From positions 413,789 to 477,788 of the forward strand of contig NZ_RJLM01000003.1 of NCBI RefSeq assembly GCF_004104355.1: a DNA stretch of 64,000 bases, given 5' to 3'. The DNA is from Photobacterium chitinilyticum. Its GTDB lineage: Bacteria; Pseudomonadota; Gammaproteobacteria; Enterobacterales; Vibrionaceae. Numbering within the stretch: position 1 is the stretch's first letter; each line of letters opens with the position of its first letter. Made by a program: the position numbers and the translations under genes. Below the pieces are notes generated by a model, which worked only from the letters and a program-made list of their open reading frames with translations, made no database searches and was not told where the DNA came from. Positions 47,736 to 56,986 of the stretch are shown here, one piece after another.

Positions 47736-48236
47736 TTACGCCGACGTCATGGCAAGTTCAATAACATTTACAGGTGTTTGATCGGGGGTGTTTTGCACGG
47801 TGCAAGTCACACCACGCTCAACCATACGTTCAAACGCATTCAAATCTTTGTCATCAACCGAAACAGTTTTTGCAATCTGGCGTTTACCTTCATGGAAGTG
47901 CATGTTGCCGACATTGCAATGAGTAAGCGGCACGCCCCCCTCGACCAGTCGGGCTACATCTTCAGGGTTGTTGCACAGAATGAAGATTTTCTGTTTAGGT
48001 GACGCTTTATGAATGACATCGATCGTTTTTTGAATTGAGAAAAAACGAACCGCATATTCGCCACCGGCTGATGCTTTCATACCCGCTTGCATAAAGGCGG
48101 CATTCGGTCCCTCTGCGGCATCATCATTGGCGACAAGAATTAGATTTGCTTCTGTGTGTTTACCCCAGGTAATACGGATCTGACCGTGTAGTAGACGCTC
48201 GTCGATACGGGTCCAAACAATGTTAGGTGCAGTCAT
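47736..48236 (-). CDS. agaV: PTS EIIB component, mannose family
   Basis: 166 residues from the ATG at 48236; the frame runs further upstream into the end of agaS without a ribosome site. The phosphorylated histidine is H16 in IDERLLHGQIRITWGK, and GGVPLTHCNVGNMHF is the usual EIIB end. It is cytoplasmic and passes phosphate from EIIA to the sugar. It is 16 bases downstream of the agaS stop. Confidence 0.92.
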   Translation of the reverse strand: MTAPNIVWTRIDERLLHGQIRITWGKHTEANLILVANDDAAEGPNAAFMQAGMKASAGGEYAVRFFSIQKTIDVIHKASPKQKIFILCNNPEDVARLVEGGVPLTHCNVGNMHFHEGKRQIAKTVSVDDKDLNAFERMVERGVTCTVQNTPDQTPVNVIELAMTSA

Positions 48237-48252
48237 AAGAGTTCTACCTCTT

Positions 48253-49416
48253 CTATTTATTAAAGTTATGGATCGTGACACCTTGAACCACCCGGTTTAC
48301 TTCACCGGTAGGACAAGGGTTATCAGGCGTGTTACCCAAAGCCAATGCACGATGAAATGCATAGATCTGAGCAAAAATAATGTACGGGAATAGAAGTTCG
48401 ATATCGGTGGCTGTTTCCATTGCCGGAACATGCCAGTAATCACCATTAGTCACTTGTTCATCAAGTTGTGCTGTAACGGCAATAACTTTGCTTGCGATCT
48501 TATCGCGGCGAAGTTCATTCAGCAGGTCAAGGTCATATTGACGGGTATATGGGTTGTTCGAGATATACACCACAATAAGGGTATCGCTATCAACGATAGA
48601 CTTTGGACCATGACGGAAACCAAGTGGAGAATCATACATCGCCACAACTTTACCGGCAGTCAGTTCAAGTAACTTCAATGCGGATTCCTGAGCCAAACCT
48701 TGCAAGCCGCCGCTACCCAGATAAATAACCCTACTGAAATCTAATGTTGCTATATTACTGAAAGGCATATTAATTTCTTTGACCAGCCCCTCAGAACATA
48801 AGCACAGCCTTTCAACTTCTTTCGAATGGTCATTTTTCAAGTCAATAACCGAAAAAGCAGCCAGCATCATCGAAGAAAAGCTAGAGGTCATGGCAAAAGA
48901 CTGATCATTCGTCTCTGCTGGCATTAACAACGCAAAGCAGCGATTATCGCCAACACTGTTTTTATACAACTTTCCGTTACCGTTACAGGTCAATACCAAG
49001 TGGTAACAGTTAGTCAGACACTGATTGGCCAGTTCAACCGCCGCCACACTCTCGGGGCTATTGCCGGAGCGGGCAAAAGAAACCAGCAAAGTCGGTAAAT
49101 CTTCGGCGAAATACTGGTAGGGATTCGAAACCAAATCGGTTGTGGCAACGGCTTCGACTCGTCGTCCCGTCTTTTCAGCCAAAGCTGGTGCCAATGCGCG
49201 ACCAGCAAACGCCGAGGTACCAGCCCCAGTCATAACTATGCGTAGATCTTGGTGCGTCAACACCTTATCCATAAAAGCTTCAATCGCAGGAAAGCACTCG
49301 CGGAAAGTCGCCTGAGTTTTGCGCCAGCATGATGGCTGCTGCTCAACTTCTTTTGCTGTCCAGAAAGCACTCAGTTTTTCCAGCTCTTGCTCTGAGTAGC
49401 CCAGATATTGGTTCAT
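48253..49416 (-). CDS. agaS: Galactosamine-6-phosphate deaminase/isomerase (SIS domains)
   Basis: 387 residues with two SIS domains (about 45-200 and 215-365). Sugar-phosphate binding is seen in MTGAGTSAFAGRALAP, SFARSGNSPESVAAVEL, YLGSGGLQGLAQESALKLLEL and DSPLGFRHGPKS. AgaS turns galactosamine-6-phosphate into tagatose-6-phosphate and ammonia. It follows kbaZ by ten bases with an AGAGG site. The longer-known relative GlmS shares the SIS fold but has an extra glutaminase domain, absent here. Confidence 0.92.
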   Translation of the reverse strand: MNQYLGYSEQELEKLSAFWTAKEVEQQPSCWRKTQATFRECFPAIEAFMDKVLTHQDLRIVMTGAGTSAFAGRALAPALAEKTGRRVEAVATTDLVSNPYQYFAEDLPTLLVSFARSGNSPESVAAVELANQCLTNCYHLVLTCNGNGKLYKNSVGDNRCFALLMPAETNDQSFAMTSSFSSMMLAAFSVIDLKNDHSKEVERLCLCSEGLVKEINMPFSNIATLDFSRVIYLGSGGLQGLAQESALKLLELTAGKVVAMYDSPLGFRHGPKSIVDSDTLIVVYISNNPYTRQYDLDLLNELRRDKIASKVIAVTAQLDEQVTNGDYWHVPAMETATDIELLFPYIIFAQIYAFHRALALGNTPDNPCPTGEVNRVVQGVTIHNFNK

Positions 49417-49426
49417 GTTGTACCTC

Positions 49427-50713
49427 TTAACCTTTATTTAGTTTGCAGGCTTTCGCATAGCTACGAAGCACCTGACGAATTTTGTCGAGAACCAAAGCCT
49501 TAGGCTCAGACTCAATCAGCCCTGCACGAACCGCTTGAAACTGTTCGGGCAAATACTGACTTAATAGGGGAAGTGGGATGCCAGTACGGAATAGGTTGGC
49601 AAACAGTGTTTCCTGAGCACGGTGAATTTGTTCATCCGGCCAGTAATAGCGAATACGGTCACTGAAGCTGTAGCAACGGGCAAAACGCTGCTGGTGTTCG
49701 TCCCCGTGATAGTATTTGTTCCAGTAATCTGGCGCATCGCACATCTGCTGCTCAATCATTTCACGTAGGTTTGAACAATGTGCCTTGGCAACAATTTCTT
49801 CTTCGATATCACAAAGATTGAACAATGCTTCTCGCATAGCAAATGTCAGGGCCGGACCAACCTTCAGAATGGCAAAGTGCCCTTTAACCAAAGCACGGTA
49901 CGCCTTGTCGGTCTGATAGTCCGTGGAGTGGGCTTCGAAGATAAGATGTTCATAACCATCAACAACACGGCTCAGTGACTGCGCTTTCTCCGGGCAATAA
50001 TCAATCACCCCGGTATGGTCAAACTCGACACCCGGCTGAACAACCAGCCCGATAACCCGCGGCCAGCAATCCGCAACACCAACCTGCTCAAATGCAGACT
50101 TATGACACTCGATAGTTTTTATCGCAGCGCTCGGCGACGTCACTTCCAGTTCATCAAGTTCTTCCGCCGCACCGCCCGGTACTGGGACTTCGGTACCGAT
50201 AACATAGGTGATATCGCTGCAACCAAAGGTTGATAGTGCCGTTTTTTCTGCAATATTAGCGAGCCTGGCGGCACGTTCAGCGACAATTTCATCCGATAGC
50301 GGCATAGGGTCGTCCAGACAAGACATACTGCAATCGAGGTGAATTTTCTTGAAACCAGCCGCGACATAAGCAGCAATCAGATCGTCAGCATGACGCATGG
50401 CTTCGTCGGCATCGAGAGCCTGCCAGCGATTTGGCCCGAGGTGATCACCGCCAAGAATGAGCTTTTCCGTGGGGAATTGAAGTAACTCCGCCATCTCCAA
50501 TACAAAATTTCGAAAGTCTACAGGCGTCATACCCGTATAACCGCCAAATTGATCGACCTGATTGGAGGTAGCTTCAATTAATAATAGAGAATCGTCGCTC
50601 AATGCCTGCTTAAGAGCAGCTTCAATCACCAGAGGGTGTGCAGAACAGACGGAATAAATACCGTTTTGCTCGCCGGCTTTATGGCATTGAACGAGATTTT
50701 GAAGGGTGTTCAT
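49427..50713 (-). CDS. kbaZ: KbaZ/GatZ/AgaZ protein (tagatose-bisphosphate aldolase partner)
   Basis: 428 residues. [36 protein letters not shown] and [12 protein letters not shown] are the signature of the family. In E. coli it is needed for full activity and stability of the KbaY aldolase; for some bacteria it has been proposed to be the tagatose-6-phosphate kinase. No other Tag6P kinase is encoded in the locus. Its GGAG ribosome site lies inside an inverted repeat (50717-50758), so its translation may be controlled by RNA folding. Confidence 0.92.
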   Translation of the reverse strand: MNTLQNLVQCHKAGEQNGIYSVCSAHPLVIEAALKQALSDDSLLLIEATSNQVDQFGGYTGMTPVDFRNFVLEMAELLQFPTEKLILGGDHLGPNRWQALDADEAMRHADDLIAAYVAAGFKKIHLDCSMSCLDDPMPLSDEIVAERAARLANIAEKTALSTFGCSDITYVIGTEVPVPGGAAEELDELEVTSPSAAIKTIECHKSAFEQVGVADCWPRVIGLVVQPGVEFDHTGVIDYCPEKAQSLSRVVDGYEHLIFEAHSTDYQTDKAYRALVKGHFAILKVGPALTFAMREALFNLCDIEEEIVAKAHCSNLREMIEQQMCDAPDYWNKYYHGDEHQQRFARCYSFSDRIRYYWPDEQIHRAQETLFANLFRTGIPLPLLSQYLPEQFQAVRAGLIESEPKALVLDKIRQVLRSYAKACKLNKG

Positions 50714-50716
50714 GTA

Positions 50717-50758
50717 CTAACTCCACAATCAACATCTGAAATGCTGCTATGGAGTTAG
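50717..50758 (-). promoter_or_regulatory. Inverted repeat covering the kbaZ ribosome site
   Basis: CTAACTCCA / TGGAGTTAG, 9-bp arms 24 bases apart, between the agaR stop and the kbaZ ATG. On the transcript the downstream arm contains GGAG, seven bases before the kbaZ start, so the hairpin would hide the ribosome site. Confidence 0.7.
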
Positions 50759-50762
50759 CCGG

Positions 50763-51539
50763 CTAGTACTCTTTTTCTACAATAATCACGTCAACTTTCA
50801 TTTCTCGAAGACCCTGTACGTAATCTTCGGGAATATCAGAATCAGTAACTAAGATATCTATATTTCCGAACTCTCGAATCATATGACAACTGCGCTTACC
50901 GAACTTGCTTGAGTCAGCAACAGCAATAATCTGTTCAGAAATTTCACACATCAAGCGGTTCAGACTGGCTTCCTGCTCGTTGTGTGTGGTGATACCTGCT
51001 CTTAAATCAAAACCGTCCACACCCAAAAATACCTTATCAAAACGATAGTTCTTTAAGCTGTGTTCGGCTTGAGAGCCAGAAAAAGAGAGTGCGTTCTTAC
51101 GAAGCACACCACCCGACATCAGAACCTCTATTCCAGGTGCCGATGCCAACTCCATTGCAACATCCAGACCATTGGTCATTACTACTACATCTTCCAGCGA
51201 TTTCAGGCTGGTTGCGATTTCTCGCGTAGTAGTTCCCGAATCCAGAATTACTGTGTCACCACTTTCAATAAGTTTCGCTGCAGCCTGACCGATGAGAGAT
51301 TTAATGCCTGCATTTTGGCGGCGTTTCTCATGAACAGTCAGCTCTGCAATCACCCCAGTATTGGGAATGGCGGCGCCATGAGAGCGGACGACATAGCCAT
51401 TCTTTTCCAGAAAACTGAGGTCACTACGAATCGTGACACTAGAGACATCAAACTGTGCGGCAAGGTCCTCGACACGTGCTTTACCATCTCGGTTAACCAC
51501 GTTGACAATTTCCATGCGCCTTTCGACTGCACTTTTCAC
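50763..51539 (-). CDS. agaR: DeoR-family repressor, AgaR-like
   Basis: 258 residues. The N-terminal helix-turn-helix is in VEDLAAQFDVSSVTIRSDLSFLE, followed by the DeoR sugar-phosphate sensor domain with DSGTTTREIA and MTNGLDVAMELAS, and SGGVLRKNALSFSG. The start is GTG 51539 with AAGG upstream. It heads the large operon and is divergent from the Tat sulfatase. By family it should bind CTTTC-type repeats and be released by an amino-sugar phosphate of the pathway; three regions of the locus are full of such repeats. Confidence 0.9.
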   Translation of the reverse strand: MKSAVERRMEIVNVVNRDGKARVEDLAAQFDVSSVTIRSDLSFLEKNGYVVRSHGAAIPNTGVIAELTVHEKRRQNAGIKSLIGQAAAKLIESGDTVILDSGTTTREIATSLKSLEDVVVMTNGLDVAMELASAPGIEVLMSGGVLRKNALSFSGSQAEHSLKNYRFDKVFLGVDGFDLRAGITTHNEQEASLNRLMCEISEQIIAVADSSKFGKRSCHMIREFGNIDILVTDSDIPEDYVQGLREMKVDVIIVEKEY

Positions 51540-51573
51540 TTTACCTTGTCTCCTTACGAAACCTGCAAAACCT

Positions 51574-51959
51574 CTTTCGCTTGATTTCGAATACAGCTTA
51601 CACCTAAAAACGAAAGCAACAATACGGGAAATGAAAACTTTTGATCTCTTTCACAATCTTTCGCATTGTTACGTTTAATCTTGCGTGAACTTACGCATTT
51701 GTTCATATCATAACCTTCGAAAGGCCTATTGCCAAACTCAAACCGTAAATAGCCGTCGCAATTTTAGCTATTTGTATGACCTATATAAGCAATAACTTTC
51801 GACACGAGCACCAAATTACTTTCGTTTTCTTTTTTGTGATCAAATACACAGTCAATAAAATTTCGATCACTTACGATTCGAAGCAATTCGCAAGCACCTA
51901 ATGCATAACAGTTCAATAAATAAGAAAACACAAGCCAAATGAAACAACGATTACTTTCA
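51574..51959. promoter_or_regulatory. Cluster of AgaR-type boxes between agaR and Tat sulfatase
   Basis: Six exact CTTTCG/CGAAAG hexamers stand at 51574, 51611, 51658, 51718, 51796 and 51819, plus CTTTCA at 51648 and 51954. Those at 51648 and 51658 are direct repeats exactly 10 bp apart, one helical turn. The whole gap of 463 bases (51540-52002) contains both divergent promoters and no other gene. Confidence 0.65.
51835..51850. promoter_or_regulatory. CRP-cAMP site between agaR and Tat sulfatase
   Basis: TGTGA-TCAAAT-ACACA matches the CRP consensus at nine of ten positions, next to the CTTTCG box at 51819. It suggests catabolite control of the divergent operons. Confidence 0.55.
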
Positions 51960-52002
51960 TTTGTTTTTAAGACATCCAATACACTCATATTCAGGAGAAC
52001 AT

Positions 52003-53556
52003 ATGTCTATTTCGCGACGTAGCCTACTCAAAGGCATGGCAGCCACCAGTGCTGTCGCCGCTACAGCAGGGTGCAGCACTTCTCCAAGTGCCCTCACCGC
52101 CGGTGATATTGAAGCGCAACCCCAAAAGAAACCAAATCTGCTGATTGTATTTCCCGATGAGATGCGTGCACACGCATTAGGGTTTATGAATCAGGACCCA
52201 TCAGATACCCCGCACCTAAACCGCTTTGCTGGCCAGAGCGTGGTACTGCGTCAAGCTGTCTCCAACTTTCCACTCTGCACCCCTTTTCGCGGCATGCTTA
52301 TGACCGGGCAATACCCTTACCGAAATGGAATTCAGGGCAACAGCCACACAGCCATGCCAGGTAAATTCGGCGGCAAAGACTTCGGAATAGAGCTCAAAAA
52401 ACACACCCGCACCTGGTCAGACATTCTAAAAGGTCAGGGCTATAGCATGGGTTATATCGGCAAGTGGCACCTTGATACACCTGAAACCCCTTTCATTCCT
52501 AGCTACAACAACCCAATGGAAGGTCGCTACTGGAATGACTGGACGGCACCGGATCGCCGTCATGGCTTTGACTTCTGGTATGCCTACGGGACTTACGATA
52601 AGCACCTGACGCCAATGTACTGGACCAATGAAACACCTCGTGATCAACCGATTAAAGTTAACCAGTGGAGTCCGGAGCACGAAGCTGATATTGCGATAAA
52701 ATACCTGCGCAATGAAGACGGAAAATATCGCGACAGCGACAAGCCGTTTACCTTAGTTGTATCAATGAACCCACCACACTCACCGTATGATCAGGTGCCA
52801 CAGAAATACCTGGATCGCTATCAGGACGAAACATCTGAAAGCCTGAATACTCGACCAAATGTCAACTGGGACAAAGAGTATCTGGAGGGGTATGGCCCTG
52901 AATACTTCAAAGAATATATGGCCATGGTACACGGTGTTGACGAGCAGTTTGGCCGCATCGTCAACGAGCTGGACCGTCTAGGACTAGAAGAAGAAACATT
53001 GGTGGTCTTTTTCTCCGACCACGGCTGTTGTATGGGTTCACACGGCAAGCCGACCAAGAATAATCACTACAACGAGTCTATGCGGATCCCAATGATGTTC
53101 CGCTGGCCAGGCAAGCTGGCACCTCGCCAGGATGATCTGTTGTTCTCGGCACCTGATATCTACCCGACCCTGTTTGGCCTAATGGGTATGCCAGAACTTA
53201 TCCCAGATACCGTTGAGGGTAGTAACTTTGCCAACACCCTTCACGGTGTTGAAGGTGATACCAAACCCACTTCGCAGTTCTACACCTTCATGCCATACGG
53301 CGGACAGTCTTATGGTCGCCGAGGGGTCAGGACTGACCGCTACACCCTGATGATGGACAGAAAGATCGGTAAGCCGCTGACCGTTGTTCTGCACGATAAC
53401 CAGCAGGACCCCTATCAGATGCAAAATATTGCCGACCAGAACGAGTCCCTAGTCCGCGAGCTAATCGAGAACGAATTAATGCCTTGGCTTGAGCATTCCG
53501 GTGATCCATGGCGCCCGACTGAAGTGCCAGCGAATACGGCCAATGCGTATACCTAA
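52003..53556 (+). CDS. Tat-exported lipoprotein S1 sulfatase (Cys-type)
   Basis: 517 residues from the ATG at 52003, which has CAGGAG upstream; the frame before it is not supported. The N-terminus has the twin-arginine motif SRRSLLKG and then a lipobox ending in TAGC (C24), so it should be exported folded and anchored by lipid. The sulfatase signature is CTPFRGMLMTGQ with C92 as formylglycine precursor. Metal ligands are in VFPDEMRAH and VVFFSDHGCCMG. It should desulfate chondroitin fragments; the position is unknown. It is followed by the KdgM porin gene and is divergent from agaR. Confidence 0.9.
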   Translation: MSISRRSLLKGMAATSAVAATAGCSTSPSALTAGDIEAQPQKKPNLLIVFPDEMRAHALGFMNQDPSDTPHLNRFAGQSVVLRQAVSNFPLCTPFRGMLMTGQYPYRNGIQGNSHTAMPGKFGGKDFGIELKKHTRTWSDILKGQGYSMGYIGKWHLDTPETPFIPSYNNPMEGRYWNDWTAPDRRHGFDFWYAYGTYDKHLTPMYWTNETPRDQPIKVNQWSPEHEADIAIKYLRNEDGKYRDSDKPFTLVVSMNPPHSPYDQVPQKYLDRYQDETSESLNTRPNVNWDKEYLEGYGPEYFKEYMAMVHGVDEQFGRIVNELDRLGLEEETLVVFFSDHGCCMGSHGKPTKNNHYNESMRIPMMFRWPGKLAPRQDDLLFSAPDIYPTLFGLMGMPELIPDTVEGSNFANTLHGVEGDTKPTSQFYTFMPYGGQSYGRRGVRTDRYTLMMDRKIGKPLTVVLHDNQQDPYQMQNIADQNESLVRELIENELMPWLEHSGDPWRPTEVPANTANAYT

Positions 53557-53612
53557 AACACCCAGAAATTAAATAGCTACAAAACATTCCTATATACAAT
53601 TAGAGAGTTACT

Positions 53613-54335
53613 ATGAAAACGACACTTAAATTTGTTGCTGCATCAATATTATTAGCAACAGCCTCACAAGCCCTGGCAAACGACTACAAAACAACAATTG
53701 AATACCGCCATCAATACACAACTGAAGCCGAAAAACACGCAGATCGTTTTAAGGCGTTTATTGATACAGGCAAAAACATCGGTTTCGAGCTCGATGCGCG
53801 CTACTCCAACGATGATGGTGCTTTCGACACCATGACAATGAGCGGATCTGAATTTTCAGCATTTTATTACAACAAAATATTTGAAAATACAGTTGGTATC
53901 GCTGGCGCATCGCTAGACTTTACTTCTGCTGGTATTGTTTACGTGCCTTACGCCCGCCTGAACTACTCTTTCGATAATGGATTCCGCATTCAGGGCCGAT
54001 ACAAGTGGAAACTGTGGGATTACGGTCAAACAGGTACAGACGGCAACCCTTACCACTCAAAGATCCAGCAGTTCGATACCTGGGTGGGCTACAAAACTGA
54101 CAAGTGGGACTTCCAGTATGAGTTCGATATCTGGAAAGAAATGGAAGGTAATGCTCAGCCACAGTTCGACAACGATGATATGAACTATCTGCAAAACATT
54201 CGCGTGATGTATAAATACAAAACCCAAGACGGCGAGCTATGGCGTCCATTCATCGAAATCGGTGATGTAAAAGTAAATCGTACCACTGACGATCGTCAGG
54301 CGCGATTACGTGTCGGTATCAAATACACCTGGTAA
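53613..54335 (+). CDS. KdgM-family oligosaccharide porin
   Basis: 240 residues. A signal peptide ends at QALA, and the rest is a run of amphipathic beta strands ending in an aromatic residue (IKYTW), as outer-membrane beta barrels do. Signs of the KdgM family are TTIEYRHQYTT and RPFIEIGDVKV. KdgM passes acidic oligogalacturonides; here it more likely passes unsaturated, acidic GAG oligosaccharides, since no pectin genes are near. It is 56 bases downstream of the Tat sulfatase and ends in a terminator. Confidence 0.88.
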   Translation: MKTTLKFVAASILLATASQALANDYKTTIEYRHQYTTEAEKHADRFKAFIDTGKNIGFELDARYSNDDGAFDTMTMSGSEFSAFYYNKIFENTVGIAGASLDFTSAGIVYVPYARLNYSFDNGFRIQGRYKWKLWDYGQTGTDGNPYHSKIQQFDTWVGYKTDKWDFQYEFDIWKEMEGNAQPQFDNDDMNYLQNIRVMYKYKTQDGELWRPFIEIGDVKVNRTTDDRQARLRVGIKYTW

Positions 54336-54346
54336 TAAACATAATC

Positions 54347-54379
54347 AGGAAGGAGGCGTTTATATCACGCCTGCTTCCT
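54347..54379. terminator. Hairpin between kdgM-like and purU genes
   Basis: AGGAAG-G-AGGCGT / ACGCCT-G-CTTCCT, 12 paired bases per arm with one mismatch and a 7-base loop; AAAA follows. Works probably for both convergent genes. Confidence 0.75.
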
Positions 54380-54430
54380 AAAACTATAGCCAGTCATGTT
54401 TGATGCGATTGCAAATACCTGGAGTCACGC

Positions 54431-55303
54431 TCACGAACGTTCAAACACCACGGTTTTATCATTAAACAGGAATACCCGTTTCTCAATGTGATATTGAATA
54501 GCGCGTGCCAATGTCAGAGATTCGACATCCATTCCTTTCCGGGCCAAATCCGCGGGATAATCAGTATGATTTACAGTTTCCATTCCCTGGGTGATGATCG
54601 GCCCTTCATCCAGATCATCGCTAACATAATGGGCTGTTGCGCCCACCAGCTTGACCCCCTTGTTATAAGCCTGATGGTAAGGCTTGGCCCCTTTGAAGCC
54701 CGGTAACAGCGAGTGATGAATATTGATGGCCTTTCCGGCCCAATGAACGCACATTTCGTGAGAAAGCACTTGCATATAGCGAGCCAGCACCAGCAGTTCA
54801 CAACCAGTTTCGTCTAAGACAGCTTGTACCTGAGCTTCCTGCTGCAGTTTGGTGTCCGCAGTGATCGGAAAATGGTAGTAAGGAATACCATGCCACTGAG
54901 CCAGAGACTGCAGATCTGGGTGGTTGGAAATCACAGCTCGAATATCAACCGGAAGGTTGCCGGTTCGATAGCGGTATAACAGATCGTTCAGGCAGTGATC
55001 ATATTTAGACACCATGATCACCACTTTGGGCCGATAATCTGACGGCATCAGCGCCCAGTCCATATCAAATGCTTTCGCCCGCTCGGCAAAAGTCGTGCAA
55101 AAAGCAGATTGCTCAAGCAGTGCATTATCTTCCATACGGAATACAGTGCGGATAAAAAAACGGTGGTTCAGTGCATCGTCAAAAGAATTTAACTCCGTGA
55201 CGTAACAGCCAAATTCGCGCAGAAATCGGGTTACAACATCAACCGTTCCCGAGCGTCCGGGACAGCTCGCGGTCAAAATATACGTCAAACTTTGCTGATT
55301 CAT
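54431..55303 (-). CDS. purU: Formyltetrahydrofolate deformylase
   Basis: 290 residues. An N-terminal ACT domain (about 1-80) precedes the formyltransferase-like domain with ISNHPDLQSLA, INIHHSLLPGFKGAKPYHQA and DDLDEGPIITQG. It hydrolyses 10-formyl-THF to formate and THF and balances one-carbon pools. AGGATGAGG lies before the ATG. It marks the end of the glycosaminoglycan locus and appears to be a single gene. Confidence 0.95.
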   Translation of the reverse strand: MNQQSLTYILTASCPGRSGTVDVVTRFLREFGCYVTELNSFDDALNHRFFIRTVFRMEDNALLEQSAFCTTFAERAKAFDMDWALMPSDYRPKVVIMVSKYDHCLNDLLYRYRTGNLPVDIRAVISNHPDLQSLAQWHGIPYYHFPITADTKLQQEAQVQAVLDETGCELLVLARYMQVLSHEMCVHWAGKAINIHHSLLPGFKGAKPYHQAYNKGVKLVGATAHYVSDDLDEGPIITQGMETVNHTDYPADLARKGMDVESLTLARAIQYHIEKRVFLFNDKTVVFERS

Positions 55304-55397
55304 ATCCTCATCCTATTTTGCTCTTCGAGAGCTATACAGGGGCAGAATACAGGGATTCACTATAAGAATATGATTTGAAAATGACTTAACCTTATTC

Positions 55398-55988
55398 TTA
55401 TGGCTCAACTTCCTCATACGTCTTAGCCATCTCATCAGGAGCAATACCGTAGCCGCCATCAGCCAGATAACCGCCTTTATACACTTTCATACCCTGCTCA
55501 TTCCATTCGACCGCAATCACCGCAGTTTTACCATCTTCACTACCCAACAAGGTTAATACGTTATCGGTTATGGGGATAGCCTTGATGGTTTTAAGCCGTT
55601 TGAACGGTGCAAACTGACTATACTCCGGTATTTCACCATAAGTCGCTTCCCACTTGTCTTTGGGAACTAGCCATTCATTAAACACTGCGCCACTGACCGG
55701 CTCGGGATTGCGAGCAATCACTACAGTATCGGACACTTCATTCTCAGTTTCTAATTTAGGTTTGCCATTTTCATCGGCAACATAAGTCGGAAACGTCCGG
55801 CCGAGTTCACTACGGTGTGGCAAACGACCGTAGGTCAGCGCTTTCTTACGGAACTCTTTGGCAGAATCAAACTTAACCATCACTTCCGAGAGATCCTGGA
55901 AGGCCACTGGCGCTATTTCGGCTGATACACTAAAACTCGACGCTCCCATAAAGGAAACAACGGCCGTCGCGAGCAAAACGTTTTTCAT
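55398..55988 (-). CDS. Secreted protein of unknown function
   Basis: 196 residues with a signal peptide ending at VSAE. The remainder is soluble with no cysteines and no known motif; a typical segment is TYGRLPHRSELGRTFPTYV followed by RLKTIKAIPITDNVLTLLG. Probably periplasmic. It is monocistronic. I recognise no family. Confidence 0.6.
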   Translation of the reverse strand: MKNVLLATAVVSFMGASSFSVSAEIAPVAFQDLSEVMVKFDSAKEFRKKALTYGRLPHRSELGRTFPTYVADENGKPKLETENEVSDTVVIARNPEPVSGAVFNEWLVPKDKWEATYGEIPEYSQFAPFKRLKTIKAIPITDNVLTLLGSEDGKTAVIAVEWNEQGMKVYKGGYLADGGYGIAPDEMAKTYEEVEP

Positions 55989-56065
55989 TCTATTTCTCTA
56001 TCAGATCAGGCTGAATATACAGGGCTATGGTAATACCAAATCGTAATTTGGTATAGCCAGTTGAA

Positions 56066-56986
56066 TTAAGCTTGTTTTTTCATCGCCTTAACCCGACCAA
56101 AGACTGACAGGCCGGCAAGTACCACCGCCCCTGAAAGCAAACCTATAGCCGCATTAATAAGCGCAGGTAACATCAGGACGCCACCCGGGATCATATCGAC
56201 TCGCTCAATAAGATGGTGAACCAAGACATGGGAATTTGGAATACTATGGACAACGATACCGCCGCCAACCAAGAACATCGCAATGGTCCCGACCACAGCC
56301 AGGATCTTCATCAAATACGGCGCAGCATTGATCAAGCCGTTACCGATAGCATGTTGAAATGAAGCGACATAGCTATTTTTGACTAGGTACAACCCTAGAT
56401 CATCAAGTTTGACTATACCCGCGACCAAACCATAAACACCAATTGTCATCAATATGGCAATCAGGCTTATCACTAATACCTGAGTCACCATGGGAACCTC
56501 TTGCACTGTTCCCAGCGCTATCACGATAATTTCAGCCGACAGAACAAAATCAGTTCGGATAGCTCCTTTGATCTTATGTTTTTCAAACTCAACGAGATCG
56601 TCGGCCTTGTCCATGCCTTCCAGCAGTTCAGACTCTTCCAGGCGAGGGGAATGGAACAATTTCTCGACCACTTTTTCAAACCCTTCGTAGCAAAGAAACA
56701 GGCCACCGATTAACAACATGGGCGTGATCAGCCATGGGGCAATAGCACTAATAAGCAGGGCAGCAGGAACCAGAATTAACTTATTGCGAAATGACCCTTT
56801 AGCAACAGCCCAGACAACCGGTATTTCCCGTTCGGCCCTCACGCCTGAAACCTGCTGGGCATTTAACGCCAAATCATCACCCAGCACACCTGCCGTTTTT
56901 CGGGCAGCCACTTTACTCATAACCGCAACATCATCGAGTACAGTCGCAATATCGTCTAACAGGGCTAATAAACTTGCTCCAGCCAC
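56066..56986 (-). CDS. yedI: YedI/DUF808 inner membrane protein
   Basis: 306 residues from GTG 56986 with AGGAG upstream. MAGASLLALLDDIATVLDDV at the start and GDDLALNAQQVSGV are the family signature. Several hydrophobic segments follow, including one near 230-260. The function of the family is not known. It stands alone. Confidence 0.88.
   Translation of the reverse strand: MAGASLLALLDDIATVLDDVAVMSKVAARKTAGVLGDDLALNAQQVSGVRAEREIPVVWAVAKGSFRNKLILVPAALLISAIAPWLITPMLLIGGLFLCYEGFEKVVEKLFHSPRLEESELLEGMDKADDLVEFEKHKIKGAIRTDFVLSAEIIVIALGTVQEVPMVTQVLVISLIAILMTIGVYGLVAGIVKLDDLGLYLVKNSYVASFQHAIGNGLINAAPYLMKILAVVGTIAMFLVGGGIVVHSIPNSHVLVHHLIERVDMIPGGVLMLPALINAAIGLLSGAVVLAGLSVFGRVKAMKKQA

Noticed and set aside
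53613-54335. Pectin (oligogalacturonide) utilisation as the theme of the kdu genes and KdgM porin
   Set aside because: No pectate lyase or polygalacturonase was seen, whereas PL8, sulfatases and GalNAc genes are all present.
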